From assembly GCF_016765635.1 (NCBI RefSeq), contig NZ_JAESVD010000002.1, positions 496,001-560,000 of the forward strand: a stretch of DNA of 64,000 nucleotides, read 5' to 3'. The position numbers were made by a program, and so were the translations under genes. A model generated the notes under the pieces. The model had not been told where the DNA came from, made no database searches, and worked only from the letters and a program-made list of their open reading frames with translations. This stretch comes from Shewanella schlegeliana (GTDB taxonomy: Bacteria > Pseudomonadota > Gammaproteobacteria > Enterobacterales > Shewanellaceae). The stretch's first letter is position 1. Each line of letters opens with the position of its first letter. Below are positions 15,168 to 25,001 of the stretch, in pieces.

Positions 15168-16397
15168 ATGGCGAAACATTCGCTGGACAAGGATAAAATT
15201 AAGATCCTGCTGTTGGAAGGCGTCCACCAATCTGCGGTAGATGTATTTGAACGTGCGGGTTACACCAACATTGAATATCACAAAGCATCACTAGCTGAAG
15301 ATGAACTACACGCTGCTGTTAAAGATGCACATTTCATTGGTATCCGCTCCCGTACCCAATTGACTGAAGAAGTACTATCCCAAGCAGACAAACTCGTCGG
15401 TATTGGTTGTTTCTGTATTGGTACTAACCAAGTTAACTTATCTGCCGCAGAAAAACTGGGGATCCCAGTATTCAATGCGCCATTCTCTAACACCCGCAGT
15501 GTGGCAGAGCTAGTGCTGGGTGAAATCATCATGTTACTGCGCGGGATCCCGCAGCGTAACGCCTTGGCTCATCGCGGGGGCTGGCTAAAGAGTGCCTCAG
15601 GCAGTTATGAGGCCCGTGGCAAGACTTTAGGTGTCATAGGCTACGGCCACATTGGTACTCAGCTAGGTATTCTTGCAGAAACCTTAGGTATGCGAGTGAT
15701 CTTCTTCGATATCGAAGACAAGTTGCCACTGGGTAACGCCCAGCAGGTGCATTCACTGCAGCAGGTATTATCCCTTGCAGATGTTGTCAGCTTGCATGTA
15801 CCTGAGACGCCACAAACTAAAGAGATGATCGGCTTTGAAGAGCTCGCCTGCATGCGTAAAGGCAGCATTTTGATCAATGCCTCCCGTGGTACTGTGGTCG
15901 ATATCGATGCCCTAGCGGCATCATTGAAAGAGGAGCATCTGGCGGGCGCGGCAATTGACGTATTCCCAGTTGAACCTAAGTCAAATGATGATGAGTTCCT
16001 CAGCCCACTACGTGGCTTAGACAATGTGTTGCTCACACCTCACGTGGGTGGCAGCACGGCAGAGGCACAGGAAAATATCGGTGTCGAAGTTGCCGGTAAA
16101 CTGGCTAAGTACTCAGACAATGGCTCGACCATGACTGCGGTAAACTTCCCAGAAGTTTCCCTTGCGCAGCACTCTGGCACTTCACGTCTACTGCATATTC
16201 ACCATAACCGTCCCGGTATTCTTATCCAGATTAACTCGGCGTTTGCAGAGAAAGGCATCAACATCGCCGCACAGTATCTACAGACAACCTCTGAGATCGG
16301 TTACGTGGTAATGGAAGTGGACTCAGATCAGGCTGAAGATGCATTAGTTGAGCTGCAAGCGATTGAAGGCACGATTAGAACCCGTTTGCTTCACTAA
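15168..16397 (+). CDS. serA: D-3-phosphoglycerate dehydrogenase
   Basis: A 409-residue cytoplasmic enzyme, the size of E. coli SerA. It oxidises 3-phosphoglycerate to 3-phosphohydroxypyruvate in the first step of serine synthesis. Visible are the substrate-domain start (KIKILLLEGVHQSAVDVFE), the NAD fold GVIGYGHIGTQLG, the catalytic Arg in LINASRGTVVD, the Glu in DVFPVEP, the His in LLTPHVGGST, and a C-terminal ACT domain (about 335-409, LLHIHHNRPGILIQINS) for serine feedback. ATG at 15168. Single gene with its own terminator. Confidence 0.97.
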   Translation: MAKHSLDKDKIKILLLEGVHQSAVDVFERAGYTNIEYHKASLAEDELHAAVKDAHFIGIRSRTQLTEEVLSQADKLVGIGCFCIGTNQVNLSAAEKLGIPVFNAPFSNTRSVAELVLGEIIMLLRGIPQRNALAHRGGWLKSASGSYEARGKTLGVIGYGHIGTQLGILAETLGMRVIFFDIEDKLPLGNAQQVHSLQQVLSLADVVSLHVPETPQTKEMIGFEELACMRKGSILINASRGTVVDIDALAASLKEEHLAGAAIDVFPVEPKSNDDEFLSPLRGLDNVLLTPHVGGSTAEAQENIGVEVAGKLAKYSDNGSTMTAVNFPEVSLAQHSGTSRLLHIHHNRPGILIQINSAFAEKGINIAAQYLQTTSEIGYVVMEVDSDQAEDALVELQAIEGTIRTRLLH

Positions 16398-16424
16398 ATT
16401 TGCACTTGGTTTAAGTCGATGAAT

Positions 16425-16461
16425 AAGGCCGTATAACTCAGGTTATACGGCCTTTATTTTT
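16425..16461 (+). terminator. Terminator of serA
   Basis: A perfect 13-bp stem AAGGCCGTATAAC/GTTATACGGCCTT with a four-base loop, followed by TTATTTTT. It lies 28 bases past the serA stop. Confidence 0.92.
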
Positions 16462-16552
16462 GCAGCGCGAAATGTTTGAACTGGCAAGCTTGCGCAGTAT
16501 CAATTTAGCGGTACAATCATTACCCTCTTTGGTTTAACTCTTGGATCTTCTT

Positions 16553-17524
16553 ATGACCTTGTCAACTTCTCAGCCAACTTGGCCTCTAAATGGACAACAG
16601 CCTGAACTGCTTTTCTCTGAACTAACGCACTTAGGTTTAATCTCGGTCACAGGAGAGCAAGGTCGCAGCTTTATTCACGGCCAAGTCACGACCGATATCA
16701 GCTCACTCGAGCAAGACCAATGGCGCTGGGGCGCACATTGTGATCCTAAAGGTAAGATGCTAGCGAGCTTTAGAACCTTCGCTAAAGATGGCACCCTATT
16801 CTTGATGATGCCAAAAGACACCTTGGCACTGGATCTACCGCAACTGCAGAAATACGCAGTATTTAGTAAGGCTGAATTAACGGATGTCACTGCAGACTGG
16901 TTATTACTGGGTGTGGCAGGTGAACAAGCTACGACATGGTTAACCGCACAGTTTGGCGAGCTAAACCATGAACTGACTTTAATCGATGGCGGCATGATCA
17001 TCCACGATGCTGGTCGTTATATTGTCGCGATTGAACAAGGCCAAGCCGCATCACTTATCAGTGCTATCGAACAACCTATCTATGATGCTACTGCATGGCA
17101 GGCACTGGAAATCGCTGCGGGTTATCCAAACCTAGGTGCTAACCATCAAGGGCAGTTTGTCCCCCAGATGTGTAACGTCCAAGCTATCAATGGGATCAGC
17201 TTCAATAAGGGCTGCTATATGGGCCAAGAGACGATTGCTAGAATGAAGTATCGCGGTGGCAACAAGCGCGCACTTTACATCGTCAGTGGCAGTGTATCTA
17301 CGCCATTAACTAACGACAGCCAGCTTGAAATTGCACTTGAAGATGGTGAAGGCTTCCGCCGCGCAGGCACAATTATCGAAGCGGTTCAACGCGATGGTCT
17401 GGTGCTATTGACTGCGGTACTGGCTAACGATACTCAGCTCGATGCCAAGTTACGCGTTGCTGATGACGACCAATCTGAACTGACACTAATAGCTCTACCT
17501 TACTCACTAGAAGAGCAAGAGTAA
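16553..17524 (+). CDS. ygfZ: Folate-dependent Fe-S/tRNA-modification protein YgfZ
   Basis: A 323-residue GcvT-related protein. The YgfZ signature NKGCYMGQE is near residue 220, with its conserved Cys; HGQVTTDI near the start and AHCDPKGKMLA are the folate-domain strands. YgfZ uses tetrahydrofolate and helps assemble certain iron-sulfur enzymes, including the tRNA methylthiotransferase MiaB, and in E. coli is needed for full activity of several Fe-S enzymes under oxidative stress. I start at the ATG at 16553, just after GGATCTTCTT; an in-frame TTG at 16541 is less likely. A terminator follows at 17,547. Confidence 0.92.
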   Translation: MTLSTSQPTWPLNGQQPELLFSELTHLGLISVTGEQGRSFIHGQVTTDISSLEQDQWRWGAHCDPKGKMLASFRTFAKDGTLFLMMPKDTLALDLPQLQKYAVFSKAELTDVTADWLLLGVAGEQATTWLTAQFGELNHELTLIDGGMIIHDAGRYIVAIEQGQAASLISAIEQPIYDATAWQALEIAAGYPNLGANHQGQFVPQMCNVQAINGISFNKGCYMGQETIARMKYRGGNKRALYIVSGSVSTPLTNDSQLEIALEDGEGFRRAGTIIEAVQRDGLVLLTAVLANDTQLDAKLRVADDDQSELTLIALPYSLEEQE

Positions 17525-17546
17525 CTGAGTGAGTTTGTCATAACAG

Positions 17547-17570
17547 AAAAGGCGCTTAATGCGCCTTTTT
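17547..17570. terminator. Terminator of ygfZ, possibly bidirectional
   Basis: Stem AAAAGGCGC/GCGCCTTTT around TTAAT, followed by T5. The A4 on the left lets it also act for the leftward HD-GYP gene ending at 17600. Confidence 0.9.
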
Positions 17571-17599
17571 ATTTGCCCTCGTTTTCAGCGGCTAAATTG

Positions 17600-18619
17600 C
17601 TATTCAGTCTCATTGTGGGCATCGCGAACTTTAGTCAGCTCATCAGTTATCTGCTTAAAGTGTTCCACTAACTCTGGGTCAAACTGCTTTCCAGCTTCAT
17701 CCTCGATTAAGGCCATGGTCGCCTCCACCGTCCACGCTTTCTTGTAGGGACGAATTGAAGTTAAAGCGTCAAACACATCGGCAATCGCCACAATCCGTCC
17801 CTCTATTGGGATCTCCTCAGCCGACAGCCCATTGGGGTAACCGCTACCATCCCATTTCTCGTGATGTGTTAAGGCGATTCGACGCGCCATCTCCAGCAAT
17901 GGATCATTGTGCTCACCGATGATCTCGGCGCCGATTTCGGCGTGAAGCTGCATCTCCGTCCACTCAGCATCATCGAGCTTAGCTGGCTTTTTTAAAATAG
18001 AGTCTGGTGTGCCTATTTTACCAATATCATGCATAGGCGCAGCATTGTAAATCAGCTCGCAATAGTATTCAGGTAAACCCGATTGAACCGCCAACAAGCG
18101 CGCATAGTGACTCATTCTAATGACATGTAAGCCAGTCTCGTTATCTTTATATTCAGCGGCGCGACCAAGACGACGAATGATCTCGAAACGTGTTTCTTCG
18201 AGCTCTTTGGTCCGAACTTTAACTTCCTGCTCCAGTAAGCGTTTCTGATCATAGAGAGCCAAATGGGTTTTTACCCTCGCCTTCACAACAGGCGCACTAA
18301 CCGGTTTTGTAATGTAATCGACGGCGCCGAGCTCAAACCCTTGCGTCTCATCGGCGACATCACTAAGGGCGGTGACAAAGATGACGGGGATATGGCAAGT
18401 TAATGGCTCTTGCTTTAGTCGCTTACATACCTCATAGCCATTCATTCCCGGCATCATCACATCCAGAAGAATAAGATCCGGTGTGGTTTTGCTCGCTAAA
18501 GCAAGGGCTTTGGGGCCATCAATCGCGACCTTAACTCGGTAGTCCCCTCCTAATATCCCAACTAAAATATCAATATTCTCGGGGGTATCATCCACAACTA
18601 AAATGGTGGCCTTATCCAT
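17600..18619 (-). CDS. Response regulator with HD-GYP c-di-GMP phosphodiesterase domain (RpfG-like)
   Basis: A 339-residue protein: receiver domain (about 1-120; acidic pair D10-D11, phospho-acceptor D53, K105), a coiled linker (125-150), then an HD-GYP domain (about 150-330) with MHDIGKIG (H197-D198) and HHEKWDGSGYP at 252-262. HD-GYP enzymes hydrolyse c-di-GMP to pGpG or GMP. All metal-site motifs look intact, so it is probably active. The ATG at 18619 has GGAGAG upstream; the frame continues to 18688 without support. It lies 104 bases downstream of the giant hybrid kinase on the same strand, so it is the obvious output of that kinase's phosphorelay. Confidence 0.92.
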   Translation of the reverse strand: MDKATILVVDDTPENIDILVGILGGDYRVKVAIDGPKALALASKTTPDLILLDVMMPGMNGYEVCKRLKQEPLTCHIPVIFVTALSDVADETQGFELGAVDYITKPVSAPVVKARVKTHLALYDQKRLLEQEVKVRTKELEETRFEIIRRLGRAAEYKDNETGLHVIRMSHYARLLAVQSGLPEYYCELIYNAAPMHDIGKIGTPDSILKKPAKLDDAEWTEMQLHAEIGAEIIGEHNDPLLEMARRIALTHHEKWDGSGYPNGLSAEEIPIEGRIVAIADVFDALTSIRPYKKAWTVEATMALIEDEAGKQFDPELVEHFKQITDELTKVRDAHNETE

Positions 18620-18723
18620 TAAACCATCTCTCCTTTTAGTATTCACACTAGCAATCAAGTATAGCTGCTCACTTATTATGCTTGGCACTAAAACAGCTTA
18701 AGTGACTTATGATATTTTTACTG

Positions 18724-21700
18724 TCATGACCTGTCTTTAAACAGCTCTTGAATCAGCTCTGCCGCCTCATCAAACTGATAGCTGTTAACCATGGCTACAG
18801 CAGGACTCATCTTCTGCCATAGCGACTGGGAGACCTGCACTCGAATTTGATTCATTTTCTCAACCGCATCAGAATCAGCCTCCTCTAACATCAGCAATAA
18901 CTGTGTCACTTCCTGATTCAGTTCCTTATCCGACAACAAAGACTCTGGTGCGCCACTGGCCTCGACCTCAACAGCGTCATCCAAACTCGCCTGCCAGCTC
19001 GCAATTGCCGCACATATCGATGTCGTTAGCTCGGCTATCTGACTCAGTTCATCTGTCACATCTGCCGTTGGTGAGTCTTGCAGCTTAGCCTCAAGCTGAC
19101 TGGCTAGATCGACTAATAGAGGCGAGCACAAATTACCAGACACGCCTTTCAGGGTATGGGCATAGCGGATCGCGTCATCGGTCTTACCTTGGCTAAGCGC
19201 TGACTCTATCTCCTCGGCGATATGACTTTTACCACTATGGAAACGTTCGAAGATCCTGCGATAAAGCCGCACAGAGTTCTGTACCAGCTGCAAACCTTTG
19301 TCGATATCTAACGCCTTATGCTCCGGCCAAAACGGCACATCTTCGTTCTCCTTACCATCTAAGTTGGTAAGCGTAATAGCCTGCTGACTATCGCCTAAAT
19401 ACTGCAGCAAGGTGCTATAGAGTCTCGCCACCTCAATAGGTTTGGCGATATGGTCATTCATGCCTGCTCGCAGACACATCTCCTTGTCGCCTGCCATCGC
19501 ATTCGCCGTCATAGCAATTACGGGGAGCTTTTCTAGCCCTGGCATTTTCCTTAGCTCTCGCGTGGCTTGATAACCATCCATCACTGGCATCTGACAATCC
19601 ATCAGCACCAGATCGAAGCTTTGCGTTGCCAGTTTTTCCAGTGCCACTTGACCGTTCTCGGCGATAGATAGCACCACCCCAACCTGCTCAAGAAATTCGG
19701 TGGCCACCTCCTGATTCATATCATTGTCTTCAACCAACAAAACTCGCTTGCCCTGCAACTGCAAAAGCAACTCTTGGCTGATGTCGCTCCCTTTGCGACG
19801 AACCACCATTGCGCCATTTTGGCCGAGTGAAGACATGATACCGTCAAGTAAGCGCGAAGCACTGATGGGTTTAGTGATGTAACTGGCTATGTCACTGTGC
19901 TCTACCTGCTCGATAAACTCGGCATTGGCATGGGCCGAGACGATCAATATTTTGGGGGGATTATCTTTCCCAGATAGAATTTTCTGCGCGGCCTCGATTC
20001 CATTCATCTCCGGCATTAACCAATCGATCAGCGCCACCGGATAGTCAGTATGTAGACAATACTCAATCGCTTCGGCACCACTCTTAACGGCATCGACCTT
20101 AAAGCCCATGCTCTCAAGGGTGGTACGCATAATATCTCGAGCAGTAGCGTTATCATCCGCCACCAAGATCCGCATCCCTTCGATCTCACGTTTCACTTTT
20201 AACAGCTGATTATTGGCAACCTTCAGCTTCACGCTAAAGTAGAAGGTACTACCATTGCCAAACTGGCTTTCAACACCAATCTCGCCGCCCATCAGTTCCA
20301 CCAGCTGCTTACTGATAGCCAGACCTAGCCCAGTGCCGCCATACTTTCGAGTGGTAGAGGTATCCGCTTGACTAAAGGACTTAAACAGTCGTTCACGCTG
20401 CTCCTCAGTGAGCCCTATACCGTTATCACGCACACTAAATTTAAGCACTATGTCATCTTCGATACGCTCTAGCTGACTGATGGACAGCAGCACCTCTCCC
20501 TGCTCGGTAAACTTAATGGCGTTACTCATTAGATTGATAAGTACCTGACTCAGGCGCAGTGGATCGCCCTGCAACTGCCTTGGAATATTAGGAGATACAG
20601 CAAATAGCAACTCGAGCCGCTTATCGGTTGCCTTGACCGAGAACATATCACTTAAGTCCTCAAGCAAGGTATCAAGCTGAAAGGCGACAGACTCAATATC
20701 AAGCTTGCCTGCCTCTATCTTAGAAAAGTCGAGAATATCGTTAATGATCCTCAGCAAAGACTTAGAGGCTCTGTCGATTTTCTGGACATAGTTTTGCTGC
20801 TTACTGTCCAGTTCGGTCTGCAAGCAGAGCTGTGACATACCTATGATGGCATTCATCGGGGTGCGAATTTCGTGCGACATATTGGCTAAGAAGTCACTCT
20901 TAGCCTGATTGGCCGCATCGGCGCTGTCTTTCGCCTGCTTTAGCTCCTCTGAAAGCTGCTTCAACGAGGTGATATTGGCCATAGACAGCACAACAGAGGT
21001 TAATTTACCATCGGGATCTTGCAGCTTGGTCAGGGTGATATCCATCCAGATACACTCCCCAGACTGGTTAAGCAATCTTAGCTCGGTGAGCACATTATCA
21101 CTGCCGCCATCGGTAAGATCGGCAAATACTTCTCTAGCCTTTTCACGATCATCTAGGTGCTGAAAATCAAAGAAAGAGCAACTCTTTAACTCGGCGACAT
21201 CTGTCTGCATATACAAACTAAATTGCTCGTTGCAGTCGAGAATATTACCGCGCTCATCGACATTGACGATACCGATCCCCGCATTATCAAAAAGTGCTCT
21301 AAAGTGAGCCTCACGATCTTCTAACTCCTTATCAATCTGTTTACGGTCAGTTATATCCATCAAGTAACCGTTCCAGATAATACAACCATCGGCCTGCAGA
21401 TCTCCTCGAGCCCCCGCTTGAAGCCAGCGGATCTCACCAATCGGGTGGCGGTACCTAAACTCTTCGGTCCACTGCAGCCCTTTACTGCTCTTCCCCGAGA
21501 GCGCCTCTAAAATATGCGAGCGCTCGTCGCTGATAATACACTCAGCCACTCGCTCGAAATCATTCATGACTTCATCACGGTGAAAACCTAAGGTGGTGAT
21601 ACAGGCACTGGATAAGAAGGTAAATGTACGCTCACCGCTACTGCACCAATGTAACTGATAGACGGTACTTGGGATCGATTCGGTGATCGTCTCCAGCTGC

Positions 21701-24015
21701 TGTTGAGACTGGACGATCTCCTCTTGGGCTAACTTACTCCTAGTGATGTCGTTAATGCTGCCATCAAACCAAAGCGCGACCCCCTCATCACTGTAACTCG
21801 CCTTACCTTTCTCATGAACCCAATGGATACTGCCATCTCGGTGCTTAATTCGATATTGAACTTCGAAGCTTTTTTGCGCTAGCAGTGCCTCCTCAATAGT
21901 TCGAGTCGTGGCCTCGAGATCTTGCTCGATAATCAAACTAGCAAAACCACGACTGCTATTTTCAATAAAGTCCGATGCGGGGAAGCCAGTAATATCACTA
22001 ATGTTATTACTGATATATTCCATCACCCAGCTCTCGCCAATCCGGGTACGGTAGACAGCTCCCGGGATGTTGGTCACTAAGCCTCTAAAGCGGCTTTCAC
22101 TATCTTTTATCCGCTGAGCGACTTCAAGCTCAACTGTCATGTCCCTAACAGTTGCAGCCACCTGACGCTTGCCATCATCGGTTATTGGCAACAGCCCTAG
22201 ACTGATCTCCACCGGAAACTCACTACCGTCACTTCGACGTGCGCATAACGGGTTGCCCGCCCCCATCTTGCGGTCACGCCCCTCAGCCACAAACTTGGCC
22301 CGCTGCTCGGCATGCCCCTCTCTAACCGCATCAGGAACTAAAGCATCCACTGACATTGCCAACATCTGCTCTTCATCATAACCAAACAGCTGTTGGCAGC
22401 GACTGTTGGTAAACACCAGCTGTCCCGACTCTTCGACAATCAGCATCGCCTCTGGCGCAGACTCGAGTACCGCATTTGACCAAGCGACGGCAGAAAACTG
22501 CTCGGTCACATCATTAAATAGCATCTCTATGGAGAGCAGCTCTTTATTATCAGAGAGCAGAGGCTGCATAAATAGATCTAAGCGTCTCAACTTGCCGAAG
22601 GCATCGATCATCTCTATCTGGTGCGGCGGCACATTCTCTCCAAGCAAAGCCCGATCCATATACTGCCAATTGAGCTCGTTGATGGGATTATCTGAAAACA
22701 TCCTCTGGTACTTGCGCTTAAGAAGATCTGGCGTGACTCCCAATACCTTTTCAACACCATCACTCACTTGATCAATCACTCCACTTGGCGCCACAGAACA
22801 ATAGAAAGACTTATCACTCATACCATCGATTAACTTGGCGAAACGGTTACCTCGAGAGTCTAACAGCGCCTCTTCCCGCTCCTCCAACACCTCGGCCATA
22901 TCGTTAAACTTATCAGTCAAGGTGGCAATTTCGCTCGCCGCTCCGCGAGGCTTTTTAATCCGTTTAGTTTCTCCGGCGCCGAAGGCGACAATACCGGCCT
23001 CCAACTCTTCGATGGGCCGAGTCAAACGCCTAGAGGTGATATAACCAGTCAGTAAAAGCAGGATAGAAAGTAAAAAAAGATTAAGGCTCAAGGAGGAAAA
23101 GTCACGGAGGAACTCGCCATGCAGCAAGCGCTCAGAAGTCATGATCACCACTCGCCAATTAAGGGCGGGAACCACGCCGACACTGGCAAGGTACTTGCTT
23201 CCAGAGCTATCTTCAATATAGGAGTAACCGGGTTCCCCACGATTAACCAAGTCGATAAACGCCTGATTCTCAATAGATTTTGATAGCCATTTATCGGCAC
23301 CACTCTCAAGGAGTAGGAGGTTATTCGGATGATAAACAAGCTGGTCTTTATCATCGATAACTACTATGTGTTTCGACGACACTCCCACCATCTTCGGGAT
23401 AGAATTCAGCGCCAGATCGACAGTGACCACCCCCGAAAAAGGTCGCTTATCACCAAATGGCTGAGAGAAGCTCACCATTAAGGTGTTACCCGCTCCTTCG
23501 TCGAGGTAAGGAGGGGACCAGTAGCCATCGGTATTATCGATAGCTTTGCTCCACCAATCCCAATCACCATTAGTGTAATCATAACCATCGGCGCCGATAT
23601 CCATCAGACTAACCTTGGTTTGATCTCGATAGGCATAAGGAGCATACAGCTCGCGCCCCTCGATAAACTGTTTTTGAAACGCGATAGCACTGCCATAGAA
23701 GTCGCTATGGCGCTCAAGGCGGTGGCTTAACAGCTGTTGAAGCATGACTTCATTGGCGAGCTCTTCACGACTCCCCATCTCGGTCAAGAGTTCGGAAAAT
23801 GAGCGAGTATCGGTTTCGGCGGTGATGAGAAAGTGCTGTAATCGCAGCGCTGCACTCTCGGCTTTTTGACCGAGATACTGATATATATCCTGCTCTTCGT
23901 CTTGATAATTAATCCACGCATTCACACCGAAAACGACCGCCATAATGGCAATCAGAGGCAGGGCCATTTGCGACAAAATTCGGCTACGAAAGGTACGAAG
24001 TCTGCTCATATCCAT
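18724..24015 (-). CDS. Multi-PAS hybrid sensor histidine kinase with two receivers and an Hpt domain
   Basis: A 1,763-residue inner-membrane kinase. In order: transmembrane helix (about 17-37), a large periplasmic Cache-type sensor (45-300), second helix (308-328), HAMP (329-380), five PAS-like modules (about 390-505, 510-630, 640-760, 770-890, 900-1020), HisKA with SHEIRTPMN (H1048), ATPase domain (1145-1265; N box [17 protein letters not shown]), receiver 1 (D1331 in LIDWLMP), receiver 2 (D1473 in LMDCQMP) and Hpt (H1620 in [10 protein letters not shown]). All phosphorelay residues are present. It is very large for its class. It probably phosphorylates the HD-GYP regulator encoded just downstream, linking an external small-molecule signal to c-di-GMP level. 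The ligand is unknown. Confidence 0.93.
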   Translation of the reverse strand: MDMSRLRTFRSRILSQMALPLIAIMAVVFGVNAWINYQDEEQDIYQYLGQKAESAALRLQHFLITAETDTRSFSELLTEMGSREELANEVMLQQLLSHRLERHSDFYGSAIAFQKQFIEGRELYAPYAYRDQTKVSLMDIGADGYDYTNGDWDWWSKAIDNTDGYWSPPYLDEGAGNTLMVSFSQPFGDKRPFSGVVTVDLALNSIPKMVGVSSKHIVVIDDKDQLVYHPNNLLLLESGADKWLSKSIENQAFIDLVNRGEPGYSYIEDSSGSKYLASVGVVPALNWRVVIMTSERLLHGEFLRDFSSLSLNLFLLSILLLLTGYITSRRLTRPIEELEAGIVAFGAGETKRIKKPRGAASEIATLTDKFNDMAEVLEEREEALLDSRGNRFAKLIDGMSDKSFYCSVAPSGVIDQVSDGVEKVLGVTPDLLKRKYQRMFSDNPINELNWQYMDRALLGENVPPHQIEMIDAFGKLRRLDLFMQPLLSDNKELLSIEMLFNDVTEQFSAVAWSNAVLESAPEAMLIVEESGQLVFTNSRCQQLFGYDEEQMLAMSVDALVPDAVREGHAEQRAKFVAEGRDRKMGAGNPLCARRSDGSEFPVEISLGLLPITDDGKRQVAATVRDMTVELEVAQRIKDSESRFRGLVTNIPGAVYRTRIGESWVMEYISNNISDITGFPASDFIENSSRGFASLIIEQDLEATTRTIEEALLAQKSFEVQYRIKHRDGSIHWVHEKGKASYSDEGVALWFDGSINDITRSKLAQEEIVQSQQQLETITESIPSTVYQLHWCSSGERTFTFLSSACITTLGFHRDEVMNDFERVAECIISDERSHILEALSGKSSKGLQWTEEFRYRHPIGEIRWLQAGARGDLQADGCIIWNGYLMDITDRKQIDKELEDREAHFRALFDNAGIGIVNVDERGNILDCNEQFSLYMQTDVAELKSCSFFDFQHLDDREKAREVFADLTDGGSDNVLTELRLLNQSGECIWMDITLTKLQDPDGKLTSVVLSMANITSLKQLSEELKQAKDSADAANQAKSDFLANMSHEIRTPMNAIIGMSQLCLQTELDSKQQNYVQKIDRASKSLLRIINDILDFSKIEAGKLDIESVAFQLDTLLEDLSDMFSVKATDKRLELLFAVSPNIPRQLQGDPLRLSQVLINLMSNAIKFTEQGEVLLSISQLERIEDDIVLKFSVRDNGIGLTEEQRERLFKSFSQADTSTTRKYGGTGLGLAISKQLVELMGGEIGVESQFGNGSTFYFSVKLKVANNQLLKVKREIEGMRILVADDNATARDIMRTTLESMGFKVDAVKSGAEAIEYCLHTDYPVALIDWLMPEMNGIEAAQKILSGKDNPPKILIVSAHANAEFIEQVEHSDIASYITKPISASRLLDGIMSSLGQNGAMVVRRKGSDISQELLLQLQGKRVLLVEDNDMNQEVATEFLEQVGVVLSIAENGQVALEKLATQSFDLVLMDCQMPVMDGYQATRELRKMPGLEKLPVIAMTANAMAGDKEMCLRAGMNDHIAKPIEVARLYSTLLQYLGDSQQAITLTNLDGKENEDVPFWPEHKALDIDKGLQLVQNSVRLYRRIFERFHSGKSHIAEEIESALSQGKTDDAIRYAHTLKGVSGNLCSPLLVDLASQLEAKLQDSPTADVTDELSQIAELTTSICAAIASWQASLDDAVEVEASGAPESLLSDKELNQEVTQLLLMLEEADSDAVEKMNQIRVQVSQSLWQKMSPAVAMVNSYQFDEAAELIQELFKDRS

Positions 24016-24141
24016 AATCCACAGTGCTTTGGTTGAAGTGCTTAGGTTTAATAGCGTTACAGCAAGGAGCTGGCTTTATTATCGAACATAAAAAAGCCTG
24101 TCACAGCCTTTACCAATTAAAGACAGTAAACTGTGATTAAA

Positions 24142-24176
24142 CACTTTTAAAAGTGATCCATTCACTTTTAAAAGTG
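24142..24176. promoter_or_regulatory. Two identical 14-bp palindromes, candidate operator
   Basis: CACTTTTAAAAGTG occurs at 24142-24155 and again at 24163-24176. Their centres are 21 bp apart, which is two helical turns, so dimers on both would sit on the same DNA face. The site is in the divergent region between the hybrid kinase (start 24015) and the ABC transporter (start 24333). I do not recognise the binding protein. The rest of this 317-base gap holds no gene. Confidence 0.6.
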
Positions 24177-24332
24177 CTAACTCTATGATGAAGTTGAAAT
24201 AACATGTTTATTAAATCACCTTAAACAGCAGTATTCAATATAAAAACGTTTATTTAATAAGCTACAACATCAGTAAAGCATGTTAGATTACTATTTGAAT
24301 TAAAGGATAATAATGCAGCGACAGGAGTGATA

Positions 24333-25001
24333 ATGGCGAGTGAGATTGTCAGGCTGAGTCGAGTCTCGAAAGGCTTTAACGATGGTGACAAATATCATCA
24401 GGTTTTAGATGATATTAGCCTTCGTCTGGATACAGCCGACACCATTGCATTAACCGGCCCTAGCGGCTGTGGAAAAAGTACTCTCCTCAATATCATTGCT
24501 GGCTTCGAGTTTATCAAACAGGGTCAGCTATTTATTAACTCGCAGAGCACCTCGAACTGGCAAGATAAACAGTGGAGCCTATTTAGACGCCAGCATTTAG
24601 GCATGGTGTTTCAGCAATTCAACCTGTTAACTCCCCTCAATGTAAAAGACAACATCGCCTTTTCTCTACGCTTAAACCAACAAAAATGGAGTCCTTGGTG
24701 TGACTACCTGATTGAGCAGCTTGGCCTAGCTGAAGTAAAAAATAGAAGCGTTGAAACCCTCTCTGGCGGTCAGCAGCAACGCGTGGCTATCGCCCGTGCC
24801 CTTGCGCATAAGCCGAGGCTATTATTGGCCGATGAACCCACTGGCAACTTAGATGAAAAGTCGGGGCAACAGGTGATGACTCTGCTTAGTCTGCTCGCTA
24901 AAGAATCTAACACGGCCATTCTAATGGTTACCCACAGCAGTGACTGCGCCGACTTTATGAAAAGGCGCTGGCACCTTGAGCATGGTAAGATCCTTGAGTA
25001 G
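24333..25001 (+). CDS. ABC transporter ATP-binding protein (LolD/MacB class, AttE-like)
   Basis: A 222-residue ATPase with Walker A GPSGCGKST (42-50), Q-loop MVFQQFNLL, signature LSGGQQQRVAIARAL, Walker B LLLADEPTGNLD and H-loop VTHSS. This is the LolD/MacB-type subfamily that pairs with FtsX-like permeases and moves lipoproteins or drives periplasmic mechanochemistry rather than importing solutes. The ATG at 24333 has AGGAG five bases upstream. Its 3' end overlaps the permease gene by about 20 bases. With the permease and the lipocalin-like lipoprotein behind it, it forms an operon of the AttEFGH type; the transported substrate is not known. Confidence 0.9.
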   Translation: MASEIVRLSRVSKGFNDGDKYHQVLDDISLRLDTADTIALTGPSGCGKSTLLNIIAGFEFIKQGQLFINSQSTSNWQDKQWSLFRRQHLGMVFQQFNLLTPLNVKDNIAFSLRLNQQKWSPWCDYLIEQLGLAEVKNRSVETLSGGQQQRVAIARALAHKPRLLLADEPTGNLDEKSGQQVMTLLSLLAKESNTAILMVTHSSDCADFMKRRWHLEHGKILE

